A stretch of 64,000 nucleotides of DNA from Blastomussa wellsi (GCA_947652115.1 OX393564.1:17430502-17494501), one strand, 5' to 3'. Positions 21,501-30,184 are shown, counted from the stretch's first letter. Notes: generated by a model from the sequence alone, not told the origin. A program made the numbers and translations.

Positions 21501-22667
21501 CAGCTGTTGACTCGTATACGCGATGGATCCTTCTTCGGTGCTGTGGAGGTGGACATACACGTGCCTCCTCACCTTCGAGACAAGTTTAGCGAGATGACGC
21601 CCATTTTCAAGAACACGGAAATTTCCTTGGAGGACATTGGGCCCCACATGCGCCAGTTTGCACAAGAGCATGAGATCCTGAGCACGCCCCGACGCGCCCT
21701 GATTGGCTCCTACAAGGGTGACAAGATCTTGCTGGGCACGCCCTTGCTGAAATTTTACTTGGAAGAAGGACTGGTGGTCAGTCGCATCCACCGAGCCGTC
21801 CAGTGGCGATCCTATCCCTGCCTTGAACCCTTTGGCGATTTTGTGTCCACCTCTCGTCGTGCCGCCGATGCAGACCCCCACCAAAAGATCTTGGGGGAGA
21901 CGGCCAAACTGGTGGGGAACGCGGGCTTTGGTCGTTTTATCATGGACGTGACACGACACCAGAAGGTCCAATACGAAAAAGATGAGGGGAGGGTCACACG
22001 CGCCATCAACAGTTTCTTCTTTCGTGATCTAGAGGAACTCAGTGATGACGTCTTTGAAATAAAGAGTGCCAAAAAGAGAATCACGTGTGACTTACCTATC
22101 CAAATCGGATTTTTTGTCTTTCAGTATGCGAAGCTACGCATGCTAGAATTTTACTATCGATGCATTGATAAGTACTTGGATAGAGAGAACTACGAATACT
22201 TGGAAATGGACACGGACAGTGCCTACATGGCACTGTCCAGTGAGTCGTTGGAAGAGCTGATCAAGCCTGAGCTGCGAGGACAGTACGAGACAGAGAAACA
22301 CCTGTGGTTCCCCCGCACAGACACGAAGGAACACGCCGCCTATGACAAACGCACTCCTGGATTGTTCAAAATAGAGTGGAGTGGTGATGGTTTTGTGGGA
22401 CTAAACAGTAAAACCTACTGTTGCTGGGGTACTGAGAGCAATAAAGCCAGCTGCAAAGGCATCAGCCATAAACTGAACAATCCTCAAAAAGAAACCTACC
22501 TTCAAGTGTTGCAGACAGGAGAGTCAGCAGAGGGTGAGAACAGAGGCTTCCGCGTGGTGGGCAACCGTGTGCTGACCTACGCACAACACCGAACCGGATT
22601 CTCGTATTTTTATCCGAAACGTAAAGTGCAGGAAGATGGTATTTCCACCATCCCCTTAGACATTTAA
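18552..22667 (+). CDS. Protein-primed family B DNA polymerase (Polinton PolB)
   Basis: An intact 1371-codon frame. Exonuclease motifs: FDIEVYYP (Exo I), GFNSGKYDLNVLK (Exo II), NNLDVVPF (Exo III). Polymerase motifs: GFDANALYLWAL (A), KLVGNAGFGRF (B), EMDTDSAYMAL (C, the catalytic DTDS) and LNSKTYCC (the K-x-Y). A conserved EFHGCYWHGCPRC block lies between A-side motifs. An acidic stretch (about residues 497-530) separates Exo I from Exo II. The enzyme would replicate the linear element from a protein primer bound at the TIRs. The frame begins without a usable ATG (GTG at 18552; first in-frame Met is about 84 residues in), which supports an original fusion with the zinc-finger segment upstream. 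The 1.1-1.4 kb protein length fits the family. Confidence 0.96.
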   Translation: MKAPTPPKKPKLDDDPLNCPNELVDGLAPECQQCYRENWHQIRSRQHGGQFLHVYTHRLEEGSDLSELLHAIFQKQTTSFKINMAFGFMLKNSETGEVRYYYPSQNGYVFEQPLVVANEDDLQNVLQRVEETDWQEYLRQQKPNSKWRIAVITNVAFHVYKIKDHPIGAVGVDLPQWLTYNRGLDALEKDYNTGKLYKDNSCYFRCLARHEGYELKNLERKTKELASTYLATLEHPESFRGVHLQDLYTLDKLFGVHTFVYSLQEDGKVELVHRPAAVLSKKESQEALRLNVYDDHFSFIRDLAKYSRCYVCSRCDASFPKAHRLHRHERSCEVEVKYIYPGGVYHPSKTIFDKIEEEGLTVDQDLKFSRYRATFDIEVYYPRDNTNLPEKREKLEYTAAHQLLSVSVASNVPGYERPRCFVVASEPQETVQQFVKYLQDIAQKAYELEQERYTDLKSTILEGLRTVPVSTDPHAMTHPSRASTFTCEEEAGEHVGFVEDSDDDESEDEEETEEDQEFIHDDEEEEQDRSFYRRINQELDEIEVKQDKKDKHVPKRKTKAQALCDELDEHISELPVIGFNSGKYDLNVLKELLIPYLVNHSRINLAIKRNHAYLALKSGSLKFIDISNFLAAGTSYAAFLKAYQCQGEKGFFPYEWLDSLDKLDHSQLPPHSAFNSWLRKSNISEDEYAVCQEAWKREEMTTLRDFLEWYNNLDVVPFLEALEKMARFWRERGIDMLKEAISLPGLAFKFEMGFLKEQGLHLSSFHTEDLYKLFKDNMVGGPAIIFHRHAEAAKTNIREHQYGEAAKPVQKVIGFDANALYLWALSQPMPVGLYTTWTASQDRLIPNKSWRAADEWLSWVSRDIPNFRTRLNNTEKRLGDRQVPVDGYDHGSNTVFEFHGCYWHGCPRCFDPDNMNETRGKTYGDLYDETCFRAEYLESLPNVSEVVQMWECQWLALKRGNAEIEQFLNDHFPGRREQRQTQTQLLTRIRDGSFFGAVEVDIHVPPHLRDKFSEMTPIFKNTEISLEDIGPHMRQFAQEHEILSTPRRALIGSYKGDKILLGTPLLKFYLEEGLVVSRIHRAVQWRSYPCLEPFGDFVSTSRRAADADPHQKILGETAKLVGNAGFGRFIMDVTRHQKVQYEKDEGRVTRAINSFFFRDLEELSDDVFEIKSAKKRITCDLPIQIGFFVFQYAKLRMLEFYYRCIDKYLDRENYEYLEMDTDSAYMALSSESLEELIKPELRGQYETEKHLWFPRTDTKEHAAYDKRTPGLFKIEWSGDGFVGLNSKTYCCWGTESNKASCKGISHKLNNPQKETYLQVLQTGESAEGENRGFRVVGNRVLTYAQHRTGFSYFYPKRKVQEDGISTIPLDI

Positions 22668-22914
22668 ATCATGTATTAGTCATACCAGAAAAGCGCATAG
22701 CAGTTGATACTTTGAAATGTGACGATAAGGGAGTCGTGAGCAAGCTTGTACAAGTAAGGAGGCTCTCTCTTTTTTTATTGAATAAAAAAATACTTGTTGT
22801 TTGAAAAAAATGTGTCGTGTGCTTTGAGTGGGTGTGACCAAAAAAAAAACTATAAAAGTGCGTGCAAGTGGACATCTCGATTCATTTGGCAAACGTCGTC
22901 ATCGAGTACACATC
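22668..22914 (+). other. Intergenic spacer with polyadenylation signal and late-type promoter
   Basis: GAATAAAAAAATAC at about 22780 can serve as poly(A) signal for the polymerase transcript. It is followed by a run of ten A and TATAAAAG. Confidence 0.55.
22851..22858 (+). promoter_or_regulatory. Late-type TATA box upstream of the 22915 gene
   Basis: CCAAAAAAAAAACTATAAAAGTG: an A tract directly followed by TATAAAAG, 57 bp before the ATG. One of at least seven similar boxes in the element. Confidence 0.7.
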
Positions 22915-23301
22915 ATGAATGTCGAAGAGCAAGTACGAAAAACGCGCCAGTTGTTGAACAATTTGGCTTCTCACATCGCCCAACTGACTATTACCTTGGG
23001 GTCGAAAGTTGTGGAAAGTTCACCCCAATTATACATGAAGACCAAGCTTCGATTGTTGAGTGCCATTGGATCGTTGACAGAGGAAGTCGTGGAAATCCAA
23101 CAAGCCTGGAAAGAAATGAACTATGAACTAAAACGAGCCGGGATCGCATTTTCCCCCGAGGAGAGCCATAGCGACCAACCCCCAAAAAGAATGGCCAGCA
23201 AAACGCCCGAGTGTACTGCACCAGCCAAACGAGGACGCAAGAAAAAAGGTCTCGAGACATCCACGATCCAGGATCAAGTCGATACTGCAGAGAAATTGTG
23301 A
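22915..23301 (+). CDS. Small basic Polinton protein, unknown function
   Basis: 128 residues from the first ATG after the TATA box. The first 80 residues are predicted mostly helical (ASHIAQLTITLGSKVVES, LRLLSAIGSLTEEVVEIQQAW) and may form a coiled coil or helical bundle. The C-terminal part is a disordered, lysine-rich tail with KRGRKKKG, a nuclear localisation or DNA-binding signal. I do not recognise a family. Position between polymerase and integrase suggests a replication or integration accessory, but that is inference. Confidence 0.75.
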   Translation: MNVEEQVRKTRQLLNNLASHIAQLTITLGSKVVESSPQLYMKTKLRLLSAIGSLTEEVVEIQQAWKEMNYELKRAGIAFSPEESHSDQPPKRMASKTPECTAPAKRGRKKKGLETSTIQDQVDTAEKL

Positions 23302-23413
23302 TTGTGTCAAAAGACCAGGAGATTGTGCCTTCGAAACTTCATTGTAAGAAAACAAAGCTAATAAATAGAATGAAACAAATGGTTACAGTATGTCGTAGTA
23401 GTAGTCTGTGAAC

Positions 23414-24529
23414 ATGACAAAGACGAGTGCATTAGACGCCCTGTACTTGGACGAAGACAGTCCTTATGCCTTGAGCGGCAACGTGAAAGAAGTATTGAGC
23501 GCTGCCAAATCCTTGGGCGTGTCACGCCGTGCGACCCAAACGTATTTACAAGGGGAACCCGCCTTTACTTTACATCGACAGCGACGCAAACGTTTTCCCC
23601 GCAGCAAGACCGTGGTGGGACCCGCCGTTGATCATACATGGCAAGCCGATTTGGTGGAAATGCAAGACCCTAAACTGGTGGCAGCGAATAAACGAACGCG
23701 TTACCTTCTCACTGTCATCGACGTCTTGAGCAAGTATGCGTGGGTGGTTGGTTTGAAAAGCAAACGTGGCACAGCCGTGCGCGATGCATTGCAATACTTG
23801 CTGGAACATAATGGAGGACGACGTCCGATCAAGTTGCAGACCGATCAAGGTAAAGAATTTTACAACAAACACGTCCAGCGTTTATTGGACGAATATGGCA
23901 TCCATCATTATTCCACGCCAGGGGAACCCAAAGCCTCGATAGCCGAACGGTTTAATCGCACGCTCAAGGAACATACCTACAAGTACATGACGGCTCACAA
24001 TACTCTCAAGTATTTAGACGCCTTACCCGAGCTGGTGGACAAGTATAACCAACGCATCCATTCCAGTATTCGAATGGCACCCGTCGACGTGAACGACTAC
24101 AATGCCGAGGTGGTGTGGCGACGGTTGTACCAACCCACGATTCCCTTGAACCCTTACAAGTTTCGACCGGGAGATTTTGTTCGAACCACCAAGTTGCTGG
24201 GAAAGGATAAGAGACGAGGTGTGTTTGGCTCCAAGAGTTCCAAGGGTGGGTGGTCACGAGCCGTGTACACCGTGGTGGATCGAAAACGTCAAGTGGTGGA
24301 CGGCGTGAATTATTACACGTTAGAAGATTGGCAAGGACAGCGAGTCAAAGGTCGTTTCTACGAACCTCAATTGCAAAAGGTGCGAGGGTTACCCAATCGA
24401 TGGCGTGTGGCCAAAAAGCTTAAATACAAAGGCCGTGGACCCACTCGACAAGTGTTGGTGAATTGGCAAGGCGTGGCACCCGATTACAAGACGTGGATTG
24501 CCCACAAGGACTTGAAACAGTATGAGTAA
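23414..24529 (+). CDS. Retrovirus-type integrase with chromodomain (Polinton INT)
   Basis: The DDE core is plain: HTWQADLVEMQD (first Asp), LQTDQGKEFYN (second Asp) and PKASIAERFNRTLKEH (Glu), with 35-type spacing. The C-terminal 50 residues (NRWRVAKKLKYKGRG, then VLVNWQG and TWIAHKDL) resemble a chromodomain/SH3-like tail, known in Polinton integrases. It inserts the linear DNA and makes the 6-bp duplication seen here. ATG at 23414 is chosen as the first in frame. Its stop overlaps the ATG of the next gene (ATGAGTAA at 24522-24529). Confidence 0.96.
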   Translation: MTKTSALDALYLDEDSPYALSGNVKEVLSAAKSLGVSRRATQTYLQGEPAFTLHRQRRKRFPRSKTVVGPAVDHTWQADLVEMQDPKLVAANKRTRYLLTVIDVLSKYAWVVGLKSKRGTAVRDALQYLLEHNGGRRPIKLQTDQGKEFYNKHVQRLLDEYGIHHYSTPGEPKASIAERFNRTLKEHTYKYMTAHNTLKYLDALPELVDKYNQRIHSSIRMAPVDVNDYNAEVVWRRLYQPTIPLNPYKFRPGDFVRTTKLLGKDKRRGVFGSKSSKGGWSRAVYTVVDRKRQVVDGVNYYTLEDWQGQRVKGRFYEPQLQKVRGLPNRWRVAKKLKYKGRGPTRQVLVNWQGVAPDYKTWIAHKDLKQYE

Positions 24530-26840
24530 ACCGTGGGAACGCGACAACGATTTCATCATGTATTTGAACAGTGGGGATCAAGGTACGCATCCCTTGGAAC
24601 CCGGTGTGACGACAGTACGTTCTGCCTTTCGACAGGACTTGGAAATTCCCTTGACCTTGTCCCAAGACTGGCAAGTGGCTCTGTTCAGTATGTATTACAC
24701 GCACTCCTTTGGCAATGCCGTGCTGAAATCACCCACCGATTTTCACTGCAAGGTGGGGCACATGGACACGGATGTTTTTCTATCGCGATCCATTCAATTA
24801 TCTCGCCACCAACAGTTTACGCACCTCAAACACGTGTTGCAAGATTTGATTCGACGACTGGGATTGTACGTCTTTCCCACCTTATCTGGAGGGAAGCATC
24901 ACTATGGGCAACTGCACCTGGATTCACCTGGCTCGAACGACGAAAACTTTCCCGTCAATCCCAAACTGGATTATTTTCGCCGCGATTTGGTGGACGCCTG
25001 GTTGACGACCGACAAGAGCTTACCCTCCACCTATTTGGATGTCAAACGTTACCTCAATCAAGCCACTGTCACGCTGATGGGAGCCAATCGTGTCAAGTAC
25101 GTTTGGACACTCGAGGAGAGTCCTTCTCGTCCCTCGACGCATTATGCCATCGACCTATGGGCTCAAGGCCAGTACGACCTGGGAGAATCGTTGGCATTAT
25201 TCATGGGATTCCTGGAACTCGATCCCGATGGATCTGGACGAACCCGAATCGCACCCCACCACACCATCTACGTCAACACGGGTAACAACACGCGAGCCAC
25301 CGTGGAGGTGACGCGATTGGACAAGGATCACGTAGGAATCGAAGACCAAGATTACCCTTTGGGTGGAGTGAGACTTTCTGTCAACATTCACACCGAACGA
25401 CTCTTTTACATGTTTGGACGAAGAGTCCTCTTCGACATGGGGGCCTGGCTCAAAGATTCTGCTCCCATGCTGCGATACACCATCCAAGGATTTCCCGCCT
25501 ACCTTTTCGCCTTAGAACCGGATCGGTGGTTGATGCAAGTAGGAACAGACGGCTATATGCGATTTGATCATGGACTGGAAGAGGTGATGGGGACCCACCT
25601 CCTTACAAAGGGAGAAAGTATGATCCTTCCCTCGCTGGAGTCACCCATTGGAGAACAAGTCACCTTCTCCAACACCGATTTGAGCAAGTGTTTTGCCGAA
25701 GTGGATATCGTGGGAGTGAGCATGACGGGTGAGCGGCAACGACACACATTGGCTGTGGTCCCCTTTCAGAGTCAGATGTATGGCAAGACATGTGAATACC
25801 ACCCGCAACACGTGGATTTCCGACCATTGGCTGCACCGACCCAGCACTTGAACCAGCTCCGAGTCCATTTAAGAAACAGCGATAACCTGGGTGTCCCATT
25901 CTACACGGGTCTGGTCGGACTCTTGCTGTACTTTCACAAAGGCCCTGCTTTAATGCCCACGATGCGATTTCAAGGTGGACGACGCGTGACCTTGGAAAGC
26001 AATGCACAACTGGACCTGTTTCCAGACAATGCACCCTCTCACTTTCGAGTGCGTCTCCCCGAGATGTGGGCCTTGGACGAAACGTGGGAAGTAGGACTCT
26101 TCCAGCTGCTGTTACCTCACACCTGGCGCAACGTGTTGAATCGGCAAGTGGGTCTTCGCGTCCACTACGACAACGATCACCCAGACGTGCGTATGTTTTT
26201 GCGAGCAGACGCCTATGTCACCGTGCAAGATGTGGTGGAAGGTTGGATGCAAGCCATGGAAGCCCACGCACCCCAGAAAAACGAATTGGGTGGATTGAAA
26301 GTCACCTTGGACGAAAGAGGATTTTACGAGTGGACGTTTCCCAGCACCGAATTCTCCGTGTATTTCCCTGCCTGGTTGGCCCGCGTCCTGGGTTACTTGG
26401 ACTTTGACTCGTGGACGGTACCCTTCTATTTTCAAGGCGACTCACGACATCCTATTGTAGAAATCACCAAACGCGATGCAGAGGGGAAACCCATCGAAGT
26501 GGAGATCACGCAAAGTCATACCATGGCCAAACACAGTCAAGCCAGCGTGTGGAGCACCATTTCCAATTACTCCTTCCAGAACATGTACGTCCATTGCAAT
26601 GTCAGCGAACCGGTCTACGTGGGCTCGCAAATGGCGAAAGTGATCTTGACGCATGGCGTCAACACCGACAAACAGATCGTGGAAGACGTGTTCATGCCTC
26701 ACCTGATCTTCTACCGACTCAGTCAGTACCAGTTTCGTGACATCGAAATCGATATAAGGGACAACCTAGGTCGTCCCATACCATTCCAAGGCGGTGTCGT
26801 GACAGCGACCTTGTATTTTCGTCAGAGAGAGATTCCGTGA
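24522..26840 (+). CDS. Large Polinton virion-type protein with internal duplication
   Basis: 772 residues, no signal peptide. The two halves look like diverged copies of one fold: QDLEIPLTLSQDWQVALFSM near residue 40 against PSHFRVRLPEMW, then WEVGLFQLL near 510; SLALFMGFLELD near 225 against LARVLGYLDFD near 620; a final block HLRNSDNLGVPF near 447 against EIDIRDNLGRPI near 745. Single-unit relatives with a SNASMDVYPDN-type start occur in other animal Polintons as far as I recall, with no assigned function. The order between integrase and capsid genes suggests a structural or host-attachment role. It overlaps the integrase start-to-stop by 8 bp and the next gene by TGATG. Confidence 0.75.
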   Translation: MSKPWERDNDFIMYLNSGDQGTHPLEPGVTTVRSAFRQDLEIPLTLSQDWQVALFSMYYTHSFGNAVLKSPTDFHCKVGHMDTDVFLSRSIQLSRHQQFTHLKHVLQDLIRRLGLYVFPTLSGGKHHYGQLHLDSPGSNDENFPVNPKLDYFRRDLVDAWLTTDKSLPSTYLDVKRYLNQATVTLMGANRVKYVWTLEESPSRPSTHYAIDLWAQGQYDLGESLALFMGFLELDPDGSGRTRIAPHHTIYVNTGNNTRATVEVTRLDKDHVGIEDQDYPLGGVRLSVNIHTERLFYMFGRRVLFDMGAWLKDSAPMLRYTIQGFPAYLFALEPDRWLMQVGTDGYMRFDHGLEEVMGTHLLTKGESMILPSLESPIGEQVTFSNTDLSKCFAEVDIVGVSMTGERQRHTLAVVPFQSQMYGKTCEYHPQHVDFRPLAAPTQHLNQLRVHLRNSDNLGVPFYTGLVGLLLYFHKGPALMPTMRFQGGRRVTLESNAQLDLFPDNAPSHFRVRLPEMWALDETWEVGLFQLLLPHTWRNVLNRQVGLRVHYDNDHPDVRMFLRADAYVTVQDVVEGWMQAMEAHAPQKNELGGLKVTLDERGFYEWTFPSTEFSVYFPAWLARVLGYLDFDSWTVPFYFQGDSRHPIVEITKRDAEGKPIEVEITQSHTMAKHSQASVWSTISNYSFQNMYVHCNVSEPVYVGSQMAKVILTHGVNTDKQIVEDVFMPHLIFYRLSQYQFRDIEIDIRDNLGRPIPFQGGVVTATLYFRQREIP

Positions 26841-27571
26841 TGCCTCTCAAGAAACGAGTGGCACCCTCTCAATGGGTGCAAGTGGGAGGAGGTTCCATCT
26901 ACGAGCAAGGCACTCCTCCGTATCAAGAAGGAGGATGGTCCCCCTTGTGGGCCTTGGCCGGACAAGGTGCCAGTTCCTTGGGTAAAGAGGTGGCCTGCAA
27001 GGCCGCCAAGCGGTTCCGACAGTCCTATTGTCTTGACGATCAACCACCTGTCAAGAAAAGGAAGAAGAAGCAACAAGAAGGAGGGTTTGGCTTTGACGAT
27101 GTGGCCTGGGAAATGATCAAAGGTTTGAGCAAGGCGGGAGCCAAGGCAGCCAGGGTGGGAGCCGGCAAAGCCATCCAATCGGATTTGGCACAAAAAAAAG
27201 CCATGGAATTTGTGTCACCGTTTGTGGGTCAAGCCCTGGACACGTTGGGAGATAAAGTGGCAGGTCAACAAGGGGGTATTCTACCCCTCTTGGCATTGGG
27301 AGGATTGATTCCAGGTTTAGTCAAGCAATTGGGTGGACGCAAGTACCAATCGGGCACGGCACCCTATCAAGAGGGTGGTCGAAGAAGGAGAAAGCGTCCC
27401 AAAGTCGTCACTGGGTCTTCGCTGACACCCACCCTGGCAAGGTTGTTTCGACGACAAGGAGGACGTAACGTGGGCGTGTTGCCAGAAGTGATTCCTGGAC
27501 CACAAGTGGGGATGGGCCAACGACGACGACGACGACAACCGGCACGTCACTGTTTTCAGGGACTACCTTGA
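26840..27571 (+). CDS. Basic core-like Polinton protein with repeated Gly-Gly sites
   Basis: 243 residues. Alternating basic clusters (KKRKKK near 72-77, RRRRKR near 181-186, RRRRR near 228-232) and hydrophobic helices (about 120-165). Five sites of the form Q-G-G or Q-E-G-G occur at residues 31-32, 81-82, 145-146, 179-180 and 207-208, two of them in the repeated PPYQEGG/APYQEGG. They resemble adenain cleavage points, so the chain may be cut into several peptides, comparable to adenovirus core precursors (analogy, not homology shown). ATG overlaps the previous stop in TGATG. Confidence 0.75.
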   Translation: MPLKKRVAPSQWVQVGGGSIYEQGTPPYQEGGWSPLWALAGQGASSLGKEVACKAAKRFRQSYCLDDQPPVKKRKKKQQEGGFGFDDVAWEMIKGLSKAGAKAARVGAGKAIQSDLAQKKAMEFVSPFVGQALDTLGDKVAGQQGGILPLLALGGLIPGLVKQLGGRKYQSGTAPYQEGGRRRRKRPKVVTGSSLTPTLARLFRRQGGRNVGVLPEVIPGPQVGMGQRRRRRQPARHCFQGLP

Positions 27572-27582
27572 AGAGAAAAAAG

Positions 27583-27589
27583 TATAAAG
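27583..27589 (+). promoter_or_regulatory. Late-type TATA box before the capsid gene
   Basis: GAGAAAAAAGTATAAAGGC, 47 bp before the ATG at 27630. Shares A tract plus TATAAAG with the other boxes. Confidence 0.75.
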
Positions 27590-27629
27590 GCAACACACAC
27601 CAGTGGCATTTAGATTCAAAGCCGTCCTC

Positions 27630-29009
27630 ATGGAGTCGTTGAGTTTACAGGCCGACAAAGGCCAGTACGACTACCGGCCACAACGCAAGATCGATGCCAC
27701 CGAGTACAAGTGGCAGTTTGAAGACATCAAACCCTTGACGAATTCGGCCACCCCACTGCAATTTCGCATCGACGATCGCCCGTTCCCATTTTGTCCACGA
27801 GAAATGGAATTGCATCTGAGAGTCAAGTTCAAAGACGCTGACCAGAAAGCCAAGGCTTATCACAACAACACGACCCTCCTCATTGTGGGACCTGTGAATA
27901 ATTTTGGCTACAGCTGCATTCGTCAAGTACGTTGTAAAGTCAACAATGCCGAAACCGAGTCGGCTTCAGGGGTGAATTTAGCCTATCGAGAGTACTTTCG
28001 AACCCTATTGGAGTCCGATCCCTGGGACGAAAGGAGCAGACTGAAACGACAAGGTTGGTACCGAGATGTGGCCGGTCAAATGGACAAGTGGGGAGGAAAA
28101 CTAGACGATGAAACCCAACTGAATGCTAGTGGTATCCAGCGTCAACAAGCCACGGTCAATAACACGGGAGAATACCAGTTCAACGTCTGTCCCATACCGA
28201 GCAATTTCACTCAAATCGACCAGAATGTACCTCCCAACACCAAAGTGGAATTTGACATCGAATTCAACAGTCCCCAGTTTGCTCTGATGGCCAAGAAGTA
28301 CAAAGACAATGGTGACGGAACGGCTGCCACCGCTGTCGAAAAAGTATCATTTGAAGTGTTGGTGGACAAGTGCTTCGTGCGCGTGTTTTACCGCGTACCC
28401 GTGAAAGACATCATGCAGTACATGGAAGAACAAGTGGAAAAGACCACAGTCGTCAACCCCCTGACCTTTCCTTTCCGGCGGATGCGTTGTGACAACTATC
28501 AGTTGACGGCGAATCAAACGCAGATAGACCTCAATGACGTGTTCCAAGGTCGTTCGCCCCGATTGTTTTGGATGGTGTTGTTGGATGACGAGCGTTATCA
28601 AGGTCACTTTGGTAAAAATCCTTTCAATTTTACCAGGCAGAATGGAATCCAAGTGGAATGCACTGCCAACGGTGTCCCCGTTCCCAAAGCCAGCCTGTCT
28701 TTGAAAGACAAGTACGAGATCTACGATTTGTTGATGAATGCCTCGGGCAAACGCAAACGAGATGCGTACCTGTTGAATCCAGACACCTTTGACGAAGGCT
28801 TCTTCAGAGTACCCTTTGATTTAACAGCCGTCCAAGATGGAGGGGAATCCAGCACGCCCTTGCTACGCATGTTGGTCAACATTCGACTCACCTTTTCAAG
28901 TGGCAATCCTACTCTCCAAGCTCTGTTTTTCTATAATACGGACGAAAGTTTACTGCAAGTCGATAATCGTGGTACGGTGCAAGGCCCGATTCCCTTGGGA
29001 GATATCTGA
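27630..29009 (+). CDS. Major capsid protein (double jelly-roll type)
   Basis: 459 residues from ATG 27630; an in-frame GTG at 27603 is upstream but lies only 14 bp after the TATA box. The order (before adenain-like protease and packaging ATPase), the length and the beta-rich pattern with two repeated regions fit the Polinton major capsid protein; stretches such as NNFGYSCIRQVRCKVNNAE and EKVSFEVLVDKCFVRVFYRV look like jelly-roll strands. Family assignment is by context and general resemblance rather than by a signature motif. It would form the pseudo-hexameric capsomers of an icosahedral particle. The frame is intact. Confidence 0.8.
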   Translation: MESLSLQADKGQYDYRPQRKIDATEYKWQFEDIKPLTNSATPLQFRIDDRPFPFCPREMELHLRVKFKDADQKAKAYHNNTTLLIVGPVNNFGYSCIRQVRCKVNNAETESASGVNLAYREYFRTLLESDPWDERSRLKRQGWYRDVAGQMDKWGGKLDDETQLNASGIQRQQATVNNTGEYQFNVCPIPSNFTQIDQNVPPNTKVEFDIEFNSPQFALMAKKYKDNGDGTAATAVEKVSFEVLVDKCFVRVFYRVPVKDIMQYMEEQVEKTTVVNPLTFPFRRMRCDNYQLTANQTQIDLNDVFQGRSPRLFWMVLLDDERYQGHFGKNPFNFTRQNGIQVECTANGVPVPKASLSLKDKYEIYDLLMNASGKRKRDAYLLNPDTFDEGFFRVPFDLTAVQDGGESSTPLLRMLVNIRLTFSSGNPTLQALFFYNTDESLLQVDNRGTVQGPIPLGDI

Positions 29010-29011
29010 GA

Positions 29012-29554
29012 ATGCACGACACAGCCTCGTTACGGAAAGCCTGTCGACGCGATCCAGTCATTGGTCAGTATTTTGCAGACGTGTACGGTGCCGACGAAGT
29101 GCCTTGTCGCATGCCTTATCCGCGATGTGCGATTGCCAATACAGATCCCATCGACTTGCCGGGACAGCATTGGGTCGGCCTCTTTTGGACAGCACCAGGT
29201 CAAGGCGAATTCTTCGACAGTTACGCCATCACCCCGAAGACGTACAATACCCATTGGCATTGTTTTGACGAGTTCGAACAAACGCCTCGTCCCATCCAGC
29301 AATGGACCACTGACGTGTGTGGAGATCACACCTTGTACTACCTCTACCATCGATGCCGTGGCACGCCTTTGAGTACGATCGTGCAGTATTTTTCGCCCAC
29401 CAACTTACTCTATAACGACACGGCCGTCGTACGTCGGATGCACGACCTGTTTCCTTCTTTGTCGTCAGAGAAGCATCGAGGTGGACAATTGTTTGATGCA
29501 CGTGGAGGTTCTCAGATTTGTATTCAACGTCAAAGCCATCGTTGTTATCATTGA
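29012..29554 (+). CDS. Adenain-like cysteine protease (Polinton PRO)
   Basis: 180 residues. The catalytic set is in canonical order: His53 in GQHWVGLFW, Asp69 in EFFDSYAI, Gln96 in PIQQWTTDVCG and Cys103. This is the C5/C48 (adenovirus protease/Ulp1) arrangement, H-D/E-Q-C. In adenovirus the enzyme cuts precursors at Gly-Gly or Gly-X-Gly sites, which fits the motifs in the neighbouring small proteins. The ATG is two bases after the capsid stop, so both probably share the transcript from 27583. The C-terminus (after residue 150) is basic and poorly ordered. Confidence 0.93.
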   Translation: MHDTASLRKACRRDPVIGQYFADVYGADEVPCRMPYPRCAIANTDPIDLPGQHWVGLFWTAPGQGEFFDSYAITPKTYNTHWHCFDEFEQTPRPIQQWTTDVCGDHTLYYLYHRCRGTPLSTIVQYFSPTNLLYNDTAVVRRMHDLFPSLSSEKHRGGQLFDARGGSQICIQRQSHRCYH

Positions 29555-29565
29555 CTGTACAAGGC

Positions 29566-29573
29566 TATAAATA
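29566..29573 (+). promoter_or_regulatory. TATA box overlapping a poly(A) signal
   Basis: GGCTATAAATAAAATCG: the same bases give TATAAATA (promoter for 29618) and AATAAA (3' end of the capsid-protease transcript). Distance to the ATG is about 52 bp. Confidence 0.65.
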
Positions 29574-29617
29574 AAATCGTTGAAAACTATTTCAGTGTGT
29601 TTGTGTGTGTGTCTATC

Positions 29618-30184
29618 ATGTCGACGTACGATCCGAGATTTCGAGTGCCGGGTAATATGCAGATCGTGGGCCCGTCTTTAAGTGGAAAAACTACCTGGCT
29701 GTACCGTTTGGTACGCGATGCACCGGTCTATTTCCGACGCGCAGACGGTAGCCCGTGCTACTTCCAAAAAATCGTCTACTGTTACGGTTCGACGTGGCAA
29801 CCCATCTTTGATCATTTCGAAGCTTTGGGGGTGTTCTTTCACGAAGGTCTACCCGACGACATCTCAGACCTCTTTCCTCCCTCGCAACGACCGGGCTTGT
29901 TGATTTTGGACGATCTGATGCAAGAAACCACCAAGTCGTCGCAAGTCACTCAGTTGTTAACCCGCGACACGCATCACCTCGACTTGTTCGCCATCACCCT
30001 AGCGCAGAATCTGTACCCGGGAGGACGGGAACAGGCCACTCAAAACCGTAACTACCATTACACGGTCCTGTTCAAGAACCCAGCTGATACCAGATACGTG
30101 AAAGCCTTGGGCGATCGTTGGCTAGGAAACAGTCGAGCCTTTTGGCAACTGTATCAAAAAGCCACTCAAAAACCGTTTGGATAG
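29618..30184 (+). CDS. Genome-packaging ATPase (A32/FtsK-HerA type)
   Basis: 188 residues. Walker A is GPSLSGKTTW (residues 18-27) and Walker B LLILDDLM, followed by sensor-like TLAQNLYPGG and NRNYHYTVLFKNP, the pattern of the A32-like packaging ATPases of Polintons, virophages and large DNA viruses. It would pump the linear genome into the capsid. The first ATG after the TATA box is used; the upstream in-frame codons from 29597 lack one. Confidence 0.95.
   Translation: MSTYDPRFRVPGNMQIVGPSLSGKTTWLYRLVRDAPVYFRRADGSPCYFQKIVYCYGSTWQPIFDHFEALGVFFHEGLPDDISDLFPPSQRPGLLILDDLMQETTKSSQVTQLLTRDTHHLDLFAITLAQNLYPGGREQATQNRNYHYTVLFKNPADTRYVKALGDRWLGNSRAFWQLYQKATQKPFG

Noticed and set aside
20561..21971. 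Minus-strand frames inside the polymerase gene (several over 140 codons)
   Set aside because: Shadow frames opposite a long GC-richer gene with all polymerase motifs on the plus strand.
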